From Humulus lupulus (lineage: Eukaryota; Streptophyta; Magnoliopsida; Rosales; Cannabaceae): a stretch of 64,000 nt of DNA. The notes under the pieces are model-generated. The model saw only the letters and a program-made list of their open reading frames with translations. It made no database searches and was not told where the DNA came from. The stretch spans positions 142,162,397-142,226,396 of the forward strand of contig NC_084800.1 in NCBI RefSeq assembly GCF_963169125.1, written 5' to 3'. Positions 1-10,492 of this stretch are shown in pieces (within the stretch, counting starts at the first letter, position 1; each line of letters opens with the position of its first letter). Both the position numbers and the translations under genes were made by a program.

Positions 1-66
1 CTTTTCTCTGTGTTTTTCTTTAAGGTTGAAAAAAAATCGCAGAGAAAGCCTATAATTGTAGTAGTG
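1..66 (-). mobile_element. Terminal end of a CACTA (En/Spm-type) DNA transposon, truncated by window start
   Basis: Read on the minus strand from position 66 the sequence begins CACTACTACAATTATAGG, the canonical CACTA terminal inverted repeat start. Inside it an imperfect inverted repeat follows (CTTTCTCTG and CAGAGAAAAG around a T/A-rich loop), typical of CACTA subterminal repeats. Immediately to the right the sequence switches to the G1 LTR, which aligns with the G1 partner LTR from about 45526. The transposon therefore inserted into that LTR. The rest of the element and the other end of its expected 3-bp duplication (ACC at 67-69) lie outside the window. Confidence 0.7.
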
Positions 67-1307
67 ACCTAGCGCGGTCACGCTAGGTCACCTGAAACCT
101 AAAAATTACCCAGAAACTTAGTGTTCTTCTCCAATTTCAAACTTACGACTTCTCCCTGAATCACAGACCTGAAACTTAACCCCAATTCAATATTTCAACA
201 TATTTACAACCATCATTCAGGCTCAATAACTTAAACAAACAACAACCTATAACAAGGTACCCCAAATACACGCTTAAACTCCAAATTTCAAAGATTCTAC
301 CTTGTGGAAGTTTGATTTTAAGAGCGTACACCAAATCCGAGAATCTCAGGTCTGAAATGAAAATTGAAATTGAATTCCAAGCCTCCTAGACCCTCCCAAC
401 ACGTTTCTTCCAGCAAAATCTATAATAAAACCTCCTAGAAAACTCAATTTAATCAGAACTTGCCTTAATTTCATCTCAACCAAGAACATATAAGTCTAAA
501 ATTAAAAACAGAGCTATAAGTCCTTACCTCCTTGATTCTAAATTTCCCAACAGCTAAATGATGATCTTGGCACCTCAATCCCTTCCTTAAGACCTTGAAT
601 CTCCTTGATTTTCACCAAAATCCTTCAATTTGCCTGTCTCGAGCTTGAGACTCTAACACTAATTTTTTTTATAGAAACAAAGGGAAGTGATGGGTGCCCA
701 AATGTGGGATGCTAGGCTGCTGCTTCCTTGGTCTATACCCTTGGTCAAATGACCATTATACCCTCACTCTAAAATCCAATCCAAGGCATTCCCCAAGGGC
801 AAATTAGTCATTTTGCCACTAATCCAACTAAACATCAATTAACACTCTAAATTCCACATTAAGTTACTAACCCTCCAAATACAAATATTTCCTTCTATAA
901 TGTTCCACTAATTCCAACCTACCAAAAATTACCAAAATACCCCTTGGCTCACCTTGAGCCGGGTATAAATCCCCTTTGTGAATTTTTTGCCAAATCGCTC
1001 TAAAGGATCGACTTAAGTCTATTATCGCAAATATATCAACATAATAATTTGGTTCCAATCACATAACATATGTAATTACAATTATACCCTTAACTTACAA
1101 AAATTATGAAAATGCACTTTTCACAAAAACAGGCCCACAATCACATTTAATACACATAAGCATGCATAAATAGATATATCTTAATATAACTCATATATTT
1201 CACATAATCACACATATATTCAATTAAGTTCATGTAATAATCCATTTATGCTCTCCCGACATGCTAATCAAGGCAATAAGCCCTATTAGCAAATTTGGGA
1301 CATTACA
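67..1307 (-). repeat. G1 3' LTR (partial)
   Basis: The 1.24 kb from the CACTA end to the terminal ...GGGACATTACA at 1307 aligns without large gaps with 45526-46760. In element orientation the LTR begins TGTAATGTCCCAAATTTGC and carries the CTAAT...ATTAG inverted repeat shared by the other Tekay-group LTRs here. Its other end is outside the window. By eye it differs from its partner by several percent, so the insertion is old. Confidence 0.85.
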
Positions 1308-1350
1308 ACTATCCCTTCCTACTGAAAATTTTGTCCTCGAAATTTACCTG
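1308..1350 (-). other. G1 polypurine tract and Tekay-type 3' signature
   Basis: In element orientation the bases next to the 3' LTR are purine-rich (AGTAGGAAGGGATAGT). They are preceded by TTTCGAGGACAAAATTTT, the conserved block before the PPT of many plant chromoviruses. N1 carries the same arrangement at 13571-13606. Confidence 0.75.
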
Positions 1351-2510
1351 AATTACTCAGGATACTGATCCTGCATAACCGACTCTAGCTCCTAGGTCTC
1401 TTCCTCGACCTTGCTATTCCTCCATAGAACCTTAACTAGATGAATCATCTTGTTCCTCAGAACCTTGTCCTTTCTGTCCAGGATCTACACTGGTCGCTCC
1501 TCATAAAACAAGTCTGTTTGTAGCTTCAGATCCTTATATCCCAATACATGTGTCATATCTAAGAAATGCTTTCAAAGCATTGAGATGTGAAACACATTAT
1601 GAACTCCTATTAATGATGGGAGCAGAGCCAATCTATAGGCTACTTGCCTGATCCTTTCTAGGATCTTGAAAGGTCCTATGAACACGTGGTCCTCTACCTG
1701 GAACTCCACGTCCCTACACATTTAAGGTCAGCGTAGCTTTTCTGTCTACTTTGTGTGGCAATCATTCGAGCTCTGACCTTCTAAATAGCCTCATTAGTCT
1801 TCTGAACAATCTTTGGACCCAAATATTTCCTTTCTTCCATCTCATCCCAATGAATGGGTGACCTACACTTCCTTACATAAAACATCTTGTGTGGAACTAC
1901 TCCAATTGTTGAGTAACGCATGCCCTAAGCATGTCCTCAAGTATCTGAATCGTCCTCTCTGACTGCTCGTCTGTCTGAGGATGAAAGGTTGTATTGAAAT
2001 TCAACTGAGTCCCATAGGCTTGTGTAAGCTACCCAAAAACTTGGAGGTAAAAATGGGATCCTGGTTCGACACTATAGATTTTGGAACCCCGGGGAGACGT
2101 ACAATCTCTCTCACATACAACTCTCCATACTGGTCCACATTATAGTTTATCCTCATCGACAGAAAATGAGTTCACTTGGTGTATCTATCAACAATCACCC
2201 TTACTGAGTCATGTTGCCCCACTGTCCTAGGCTAGCCTCCCACAAAATCCATAGTAATATATTCCCATTTCCACTTGGGAATACCTAAAGGCTTTAATGA
2301 CCCCGCTGGTCGCTGGTGTTCAACCTTTACCTGCTGAAAGGTTAAACACTTTACTACAGAGTTGAACAAGTCCTTCTTCATCTCAGTCCACCAGTACAAT
2401 GGCCTTAGATCCTGATACATCTCTATGGTGCCTGGATGTAATGAATATGGTGTGGTATCAGATTCATCAAGGATCACTTGCCTAATATCCATGTCCATCG
2501 GAACACAAAT
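1335..2510 (-). pseudogene. G1 integrase and C-terminal chromodomain (degenerate)
   Basis: Minus-strand translation in shifting frames gives the integrase zinc-binding region at about 2498-2232. It has HPGTIEMYQDLRPLYWW, then CLTFQQVK where the family has CxxC, so one zinc cysteine is lost, and then HQRPAG...WKWEYITMDFV at the start of the catalytic core. The core continues with IVDRYTK and other family words to about 1560. Near 1500-1350 comes KVLWRN...EEET, ELESVMQDQYPE, a chromodomain-like tail of the type that targets these elements to heterochromatin. Several stops and frameshifts make it non-functional. The chromodomain assignment rests on these motifs and its place after integrase. Confidence 0.75.
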
Positions 2511-3899
2511 CTAACCCTTGTATCTCAATAAACCCATCTTTGAAACAGAATAGTCCTTAGCTACTCTAGCTAGGACATCCTCTCTAAGTTTCCTCAGTCG
2601 TGAATTGCTCATCTGGCCCTCCACTATTCTCTCCAAGAGAGTGGACTGTAAAGTAATATTGGCCAACTCGCCCAGTATAAACTTTATCTTTTCTTTGGTC
2701 ATGTCTTCTGACAATTCCTTAGATATTTGCTTCGAACTGAACAACTGTCCTGGGCCCCTCCGACTCAAGGCGTCCGCCACCACATTGGATTTCCCTAGAT
2801 GATAAAGGATCTCAAAGTCATAATCCTTTACCAACTCTAGCCAATGTCTCTGTTTCATGTTTAGGTCCTTCTCGGTGAAGAAATACTTCAAACTCTTATC
2901 ATTGGTGTATATCTCGTACTTCTCTCCATATAGATAGTGTCGCCTTAATTACAATGCAAATACAACTACTGCTAGTTCAAAATCATGAGTAGGGTACCGC
3001 TGCACATATTCCTTCAGTTGTCGCGATGCTTAAGAAATGACCTTCCCACTCTACATCAACACACATCCTAACCTCAATCTCTATGCGCCAAAATATATGA
3101 AAAACTTATGCCCATCTGGAGGGAGACTGAGCACTAGAGCAGTAATCAAGTGTCACTTCTATTCTTAGAAGCTATTCTCACACCTGTCTGACCACACAAA
3201 CTTCAGATTCTTTCGTGTCAATTTTTTCAATGGTGTAGTGATCTTTGAGAATCCTTCCACGAATCGTCGATAATACGCCACCAACCCAAGGAAAATCCTA
3301 ACCTCAGAGGAATTCCTTGGCCTCGGCCAATCCCTAACTAAATCCACCTTAGCTAGATCTACCTTAATCCTATCTCCAATGACAATGTGACCTAGGAATG
3401 CTACCTGCGGAACCAAAACTCTCACTTCTTAACACATGGCGTATAGTCGATGCTCCCTTAATCTTTGCAAAACCAATCGAAGATGATGCTCATGCCCTGC
3501 CTACGAACGAGAGTAAACCAGGATGTCGTCGATGAAGGCAATCACAAACTGATCCAGATAATCCTTGAACACCTTGTTCATCAGATCCATGAATGTTGCT
3601 TGGGCATTGGTCAACCCAAATGACAAAACCAGAAACACACTATGCCCATACCTCATGCGAAAGGCCATCTTTGGAATAACCTCATCCTTGATCCTCAGCT
3701 AGTGATAACCAGATCAAAGATCAATCTTCAAGAACACTGGTTTATCCTGCAACTAGTCAAACAGGTCATCTATCCTCGGTAGTGGGTACTTATTCTTGAT
3801 GGTAAACTTGTTCAACACCCTGTAATCTATACACATCCTCAGGGTCCCATCCTTATTCTTCACAAAAAAAACCGGATCGCTCCATGGTGAGAAGCTAGG
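2511..3899 (-). pseudogene. G1 reverse transcriptase and RNase H (degenerate)
   Basis: Read on the minus strand, the RT begins just below 3899 with [20 protein letters not shown]. The catalytic FIDDILVYS lies at about 3545-3510, and the RT ends with FLGHIV and the LVAYYRRFV...F motif at 3425-3165. RNase H follows; an open stretch at 2891-2511 holds [13 protein letters not shown] and the end motif ADALSRR. In-frame stops (for example in DL*SGYH) and frame changes show decay. This is the polymerase and RNA-degrading part of a Ty3/Gypsy polyprotein, acting in virus-like particles when intact. It reads into the PR-RT linker above it. Confidence 0.85.
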
Positions 3900-4331
3900 T
3901 CAAATAAATCCTAGGTCCAATAACTCATGTAATTGTACCTTAAACTCCTTCAGCTTTGCCGGAGCCATTCTATATGGTGCCCTCGACACTGGTTCTGTAC
4001 CTGGTGCTAACTTAATGATGAACTCGATCTCCTGGTGCAACGGCAGTCCCAAGAAGTCCCCAGGGAACACATCTAAGAACTCACATACCAATTTAGTCTC
4101 CTCTAGTCCAACTGGCTTGATCCTAACGCTGACCACCACACTAGCTAGGAATCCTATACAACCTCCTTTTAATAGTTCTCTATCCCTACATGTTGATATC
4201 ATGGTGATGAAGGGTCCATGAATAGTTCCAACAAAAATGAAGGGATCCTCACCCTCAGGCTCAAAAGTCACCATCTTATTCTTGCAGTCTATAGTCACCC
4301 CATACATAACCAGCCAATCCATCCCCAAAAT
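3900..4331 (-). pseudogene. G1 protease-RT linker of Gypsy pol
   Basis: An open minus-strand stretch of about 142 codons begins with GMDWL, the conserved ILGMDWL motif at the end of the Gypsy protease. It runs to the N-terminal RT landmark PVSRAPYRMAPAKLKE...LDLGFI. Its upstream partner, with the protease active site, is at 16005-16260. N1 inserted between the two with the duplication AAAAT, and removing N1 restores the phase around the GMDWL motif. The piece is open, but it is only a fragment of a dead polyprotein. Confidence 0.85.
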
Positions 4332-6747
4332 TGTAACACCCCAAGTTGCTAATGAGGTTTAGGACCTTGATTAGTGTGCCTGGAGGGCAATAAGTGAATT
4401 AATATGCTAATATATGAATTTAAATGAATATATGATTAGAATGCATGTTTACGTGGTATAAATATGCATGTGGGCCCGTTCGCATGTTAGGGGTAAATTG
4501 GTAATTTTAGCTTGTCGAGGGCATAAAAGTGATAATTGTATTATGTGATTTGTACGACGTGAGTGTGGTGATAATAATGTAATGCATGTGCCGAGACGGT
4601 CCTAGAGAGATAGATAACTCAAAAGTCACAACGGGATTCTATACCCGGCTCGGGAGGAGCCTAGGGGTACTTTGGGGAAATTTCATGAGTTGGGTTGTGA
4701 GTTTGTGGTTAACGGTTATTGGTGATTAGGTAACCTGAGTAACCATTAGTAACTGCTGAGAGTAATAAGCTTGGATGGAAAATGGTAGAATTGTAATATG
4801 AGTGAAAGGACAAGAGTGACCTTGAGGCTTAGTTAGGAGGGGATATTTGAGGAAGGGTGGAATGGTCATTTGACTAGATAGGAAACCTTCAGCAGAAGGA
4901 AAAAGAGATACACGTATAACACTTGGTGATAGTTGGTTTATGCTAAGAATTGAGACCTATAGATGGAACAAGAGAAAAACAGAAGAAAGAAGCTGAATTT
5001 GGGTCTTAGGAGGAGGATCAAGAGGTTTGAGGTGACCAAGATCAAGCTTAGGCCAAGGTGGTTCAAAGGTAAGAGTTTGTGCTCTGTTTTTGTTGTATTT
5101 AAGGCTGAATTTACAGAGATTGAGTGTGGAAATCTAAAGGGGATATGGCTGGTTTCACTTGGAAATTTAACTAGGATAATCAAGGGGAAAGAAGTTGGAG
5201 GCTGGAATTTAAAAGGGTTCAAGCCAGATTCTTGATTGAGGTAAGAGTTCTAACATGTTTATATTTTAGTTTCTGATGTGGTTTAAGATTTTAGAAGCAA
5301 GGTTCATATTTTTCAAGCTATGGTTTAAGTCCTAGAAGCCATGGTTTAGGTTTCTGAAATTTGGGCTCAAGAGTGGATTTTTGGGTGTGATCGTGTAATT
5401 GAGTTTGGTTATGATGTTTATAGGTTGTTAAAGGGTTCATTTGGGGTTTTGAATTGATTTTGGGGCTTAGGTACTTGTTTGGGATGATTTGGAATGGTTT
5501 AGGCTCGGGAAAAAGGCAAGGAAAAACCCAGAAATCTGGGTTCGCGAAGGTGCGCCGCGGCCCTGTTCTTGGGCGTCGCGGCGCGAGGCTGTTCCTGGGC
5601 AGGGGAAGCCCTCTGACTTGCTGGGCACCGCGGCCCTCTAGGGCAGCGCTGCAGCGCTAGGCTATTTTCAAGGCATGGAATTTTGCAATTTTGAGCTTTT
5701 GCTCCGGGGGTTCGGGGGATGTTTCCGATGTATTGTTTTAGGAATTTGGGGATTTCAAGAGTGTGGGATTGGTCCCGGGAAGTGGTTTTGGATGGGTTAG
5801 CATTAAAGGGTGTTTATATGTGTTGTGACTTGGTCCTTGGAGAGGCTCTAGTTAGAGGACCGTGCTCGCGGCCTTGGTGCATCGGGAAGCTCGGGATACA
5901 GGTAGGAAAACCACTGTTCCCACTGAGCTTGTATGCAGGGCTGAGCCCAATATGTTTGAATTGTAGGGCGTAGCCCTTTGATTGAATTTGTTAGTATTCA
6001 TTATATGTTTGTTATGCTGTGAATACGATTACGTAAATGTTCGGCGAGAGCCGGGAACGGCGCAGGCCGAGGTCGGCAGGGGACCGGGAACGGCAAAGGG
6101 CCGGGAACGACATTTAGCACGTTGAGTGCAGGGCCGAGTATGGCAAGGGGCCAGGAGCAGCGTTGAGCACGTGGAGTGCGAGCTGCCAGGGTGAGACCCT
6201 AAAGGATACCTGGGATATCCTCATGGTGTAGACCGCGAACCCAGGGCCTAGTAAAGCGCCTGGGACGGCATGGCCGTATGTGTTTAGACCATTGGTGGCC
6301 TGATTATATGCTAGGTGTTTGCTGTGCATATGTTATCTGCTTGTGAGAGTTTTCATGCTGGGCTTCAGCTCACGGATGCTCTATGGTGCAGGTAAGGGCA
6401 AGAGGAAAGTCAACCAACCATGAGTTTGGAGAGCGTGACGCGGCATGTACATGTTTGGTCTACCTGGCTGCCATGGCCAGTGGTTTTGGGAGACGGTTGT
6501 ATTAAAACTTAGATTTTGTCGTCTAGTCGACTCAAACTTGTAAATTTTATGTTGTAAATATTTCTAAACAGTATCTTGGGATCCCAAGTGTCAAACTCTC
6601 AACGATTTGTAGTGAATGGAATTATTTTCAAAGTTTATTTCACTGTTAATGTTTTAATTACACTTTTGACCTAAAAACCTCGACTAGCGAGTTAAATGCA
6701 CGTTTAAAACTCACTTAGTAACGACTCTAAAGAGGTAGGGCGTTACA
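4332..6747 (+). repeat. N1 5' LTR
   Basis: This 2416-bp LTR begins TGTAACACCCCAAGTTGC and ends GTAGGGCGTTACA. Landmarks are a CTAAT...ATTAG inverted repeat near the start, a TATA-like GGTATAAATATGC at about 4455-4467, the hairpin CCCAGAAATCTGGG at about 5527 followed by a GC-rich AGCGC block (5550-5660), a short GGGAACGGCA-type tandem repeat (6042-6115), and the shared block ending CAG|GTAAGG at 6389-6396. A 90-codon ORF at 4963-5235 (repeated at 14238-14510) is conserved only because the two LTRs are recent copies. Confidence 0.93.
6042..6140 (+). repeat. Short GGGAACGGCA-type tandem repeat in N1 5' LTR
   Basis: Units of about 17-18 bp with the core CCGGGAACGGCA...GGCC are repeated. The equivalent site in the 3' LTR (15315-15415) has one unit fewer, which accounts for the 18-bp length difference between the LTRs. 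S3 carries a longer diverged version at 31724-31830. Confidence 0.75.
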
Positions 6748-6749
6748 AC

Positions 6750-6762
6750 TTGGTATCAGAGC
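6750..6762 (+). other. N1 primer binding site (initiator Met tRNA type)
   Basis: TGGTATCAGAGC starts about two bases after the 5' LTR. It matches the 3' end of plant initiator methionine tRNA, the usual minus-strand primer of Tekay-type and many Copia elements. It is essentially intact, in contrast to the ruined coding interior. Confidence 0.92.
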
Positions 6763-8217
6763 GAGCCAAGGTTTATTGGTTCTGGAGATTGACCAAACAT
6801 GTGCGCTCGCTGTCAGTGACAAGCTTGACTCAGGGTTGGTTGGTATGAATGATTGATATGCTTGAATACGTGTTTAAATGCCCTGTTTGCCTGCTTGTTG
6901 TTATGGAGCATGATGAATGAGTAGACATATGCATGAGATACTGATAGGGCCTGGCCCTTGACTATTGCATGATGAGATTAAAGCGTGCTGAATAGCATTG
7001 CTATTGCATATGGATGAATATTGGAATAATGGTTTGCATGCTGAGTGTATGTGGTTAACTGCCTAGATTGAATCGATATGTTATATCTATTTATTGGCTT
7101 GTATGAAGCATGATGAGTGTGGATATACTTAGTTGTGATAAAATTTGGTAGCTGAATGCATGGCATTGTGGATTTGGCCTAATATGCTTTGTGTGTGCAT
7201 GATAACTGTGATTATTTGGATTTAGTTGTGGATTGGTTCAGAATGTGAACCCCGGGGTTGAGGAGGTTGGTCGGCAGTGGCAGATGAATTCAAGTTTTTT
7301 GTGCCTAGGATGGTTAAGTGGACTTGGTGTTGTTTTGTAGAGGGATTCTAGATAATAGTTGGAGATAGAGACCTCCATCTATCCCTGAAAGTCGCAGCAG
7401 TTGATCGCTAGTGTGTGAGTGAGCTGTGGAGTTTAATAGTTGAGATGGGACAGAGGAACATCGGACTTCTCTGGGAAAGAGCTGCTTTGTGTACTTTGAT
7501 AGTAAGGTTACCACTGTTGGTTTATTGTGAGGATATGGACATACAAGGGTATTATGTGGAAGGCCTAAAGGGTGTTATTCTCTGATTTTGAGGGAAATAT
7601 AAGTTGACAAAGAATTGGACAGTGGATGGGCAAAGTTAATTCCACCCTTGGTTAAGAGGGTGAGGGATCATGATTAAAGGGTTGTGTTAAATATTGTGGC
7701 AGAGGGATGCCTGGAAATGGTACTCGGGCTGAGGTATTGGCATGATTGGTTGGAAAGAACTTAGATGGTGAATTGGTAGAAGAGGTTATAAAGACATGGT
7801 TTGAGCTGTGGAGACTGGTGGGCTTACGAGCTTGGTTTGGAATGATAGGGTAACAATAGTGTAAATCAATGGGTTTTGTGAATTGGGTACTTGATTTTGG
7901 GAAATTGGTGTAAATGGATGTGGTTGGAAATGATGATGACCCATTTAGAGATTGAACGCTGGAAAAGTCCAAAGTATTTGGGCTGCTCCGATGTAAGAAC
8001 TTATCATCTGTATGTGGATAGCGGAGAGGGCCAAGTTATTTGAAGAACTAAGAAATGATGTATAGAGCATGAGTACCAGAGCTGCAAATGGCAGTGTTTC
8101 CTTTGATGAGGTGTAGTAAGGATAGATCCTCGGTAATCAAAGCAGAAGAACCCTGGATAGCTTTATGGCTTCTAGTTTTGTCAGAAAGAGGGAAAATCAG
8201 ACTGACAAGGTAGTTGT
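6763..8217 (+). other. N1 leader / gag-equivalent region, no coding capacity seen
   Basis: In this stretch I find no frame resembling gag and no zinc knuckle. Stops occur in all frames at short intervals, and the longest minus-strand ORFs (for example 7652-7972) have no family motifs. The sequence reads as noncoding spacer or decayed gag. It ends in GTTGT, the target site of S1. Confidence 0.6.
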
Positions 8218-10492
8218 TGTAACGCCCTGGTTACCCCAGAACAGTTACGGTGAACGGTGAACCAGAAATTTGACCCGCTACCCGAGTCCTTTGGTTAAAA
8301 ACGTGATCTAAGTGTTAATATCAGGTTAAGGTGAAAAACCAGCAAAAAGGAAAGGGTACATTTCATTAAGTAAACAAACTGCTCATGAGCCTTTCAAAAT
8401 GTTTACAAGTGGTTCATAATACAAAATAGTCGCTACAGTTCCAAATTTACAATCCCCGCCGGCCTAAGCGGCAAAAATAGGGTAAACCTCTAGTCCCTCT
8501 GAGAACTCCTTGATCGTGGCGGTCAAGCGGCCCTTTATGTACACAACGTCGCCCAAGCTCTCCAGTCAGGGCTGGTTAAGCTTTTCCTTCCCTTTACCTG
8601 CACCACGTAGCACCCATGAGCCAAGGCCCAGCAAGAAAACACAATAAAACATGATATAATATCAGCAGCGATCATAATAACCATTCAGGACTATCAGTCT
8701 GGTAAATAGGTGACAATAGCCAAAAGTCACAATAATGAGCATTGCTCCCTCTAGCCATGTGACGATAGGGTCACCAGGGCTTAACGGTTAAGTGATTCTT
8801 TCATATGTTCGATCAGGACAGGTGCATGGTGATTAGTCACCAACATAACCTTCCTCACGACTCTAGAGTCGAAGCTATGGACAATGTCCCTTAGCCACGT
8901 GACTAACGGTCACCGGGGTCGTATACCTTGGCTATATACATCTGGTTGTAGACCAGGCAAGCGCTTATAAGTTCTTCGACCTTAGGGCCGGTCCCACATT
9001 AATGCCATAGGGCCATTCAATGCGTGATCATCGACTTTAGAGTCGGTCCCTGACTAGTCAGTGTCTTAAACAGGTAATCAGCATTCATTAGCATTTAATA
9101 TGCAATCCACGTTCACATATATCAACCAACATGCCTCAATATCAAACCATGCATGTCATATACCTGTACAGGGTGCAACTGTATCCATACACTGTTTTCT
9201 TACCTCAAGTTCGAGCGAGAAGTATGATAATGACGACCCCTGAGAACGATTGATCTTTTAGTTCCTTAGCGGTTACCTAATCACAACCAATTATAACCTC
9301 CATTAATGAGAATCCACAATAATAGGGTCTTAACCAAAGCACCACCCTCGGGACCTCGAAACATGCCCACACAGTGAGTAGATTCGATCCCGGGCCTTAA
9401 GGATTGAAACCCCAAGTCAAAAACCCTTAAAATCACTCAAAACGGGGTTTGGAAGGAACAGGGTAGCGCTACAGCGCTCAACCCCTAGCGCCACAGCGCT
9501 ATACACATAACCTCCTAAGCACCAGAAAGCCTCCTGAGAAGCGCTATAGCGCCCTAGGGTGGGCGCTGTAGCGCTACCTCCAGGCCCAAACACCCCTAAA
9601 CCGACCTTCTTCAACTTCTTCGATTCTAACTCGATTTCCAAGCTTCCAAAGCCTATTCTTGATGCCAAATAAACCCAAAAACCATCCCAACACACCCCAA
9701 ACATCACAAGCATGGGAACCCTAGCCAAAACTCTCAACAAAACCATGAATTCACCCTAGAAATCTCAGCTGCAAAATAAAACCAGAACAGGGAAAACCAG
9801 AGAAAACCATGGTTAGAAACTTACCCAAAGCTTGGCCTAGGATGCTCTTCAATGGTGGAACACACTCCCAAACTCCCAAGGCTTGCTTCCTAAGCTTGAA
9901 TCCTCAAAATTGGTTCAAAAACAACAAAGAACAGTGAGGAGAAGAAGGTACGGGAGAACTCTTTGCATACTCTGTTTTTTTCCACTATTTTCTTCAGCCA
10001 TCAAGAGTTATATCTATCCTAGGGGTGAAAGGTCCATTTTACCCCTAGGTCATTAAATACTTTCTAAAGGCTCCCAAGGGCATATTTGGTACTTTCCTCC
10101 TAACTCGTTAACCATAGTTAACGCTTTCCAATTCCCGCTATTTTCAATGTTCTCAAATACCAATAATTCACATCCCGTTACCCTTTATCTCCCGGTAATG
10201 CTCTAATCATCAAAATCACCCCGAGACTCAACCCAAGTCCCGACACTTAAACGTGTTGTGACTAAACCGCTAATCAATATTCTATGATCGTCTCATGTCG
10301 AATAGCTCGAACAAACCCACATCATAATGTGGTCTCAACATATATCACCGACATGCATACAATTAACATTATATTATAATATAATTCTCATAAACATGCA
10401 TAAACACATTTAATGACATAATTAAACAATTATGGCCCTCCCGGCCTACAAATCCAGCCGTTAAACCACATTAGGGAATCCGGGGAATTACA
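8218..10492 (-). repeat. S1: solo LTR (Tekay group) inside N1
   Basis: A single 2275-bp LTR in minus orientation (plus strand TGTAACGCCCTGG...GGGGAATTACA) is flanked by perfect GTTGT duplications at 8213-8217 and 10493-10497. No internal sequence is attached, so it arose by LTR-LTR recombination. It carries the shared splice-donor-like block (rc) at 8588-8640 and a dense AGCGC block at 9462-9590. Confidence 0.92.

Noticed and set aside
4938..5235. 90-94 codon ORFs on both strands, nearly identical at 14213-14510
   Set aside because: They lie in the two LTRs of N1 and are alike only because the LTRs are recent copies; no protein family, and both strands are open at once.
5454..5973. Plus-strand ORFs in the GC-rich part of the N1 LTR
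   Set aside because: Composition artefact of the AGCGC block; frame differs between LTR families.
6000..6140. CRISPR-like or satellite array
   Set aside because: Short G-rich 17-18 bp direct repeats without spacers, located in an LTR.
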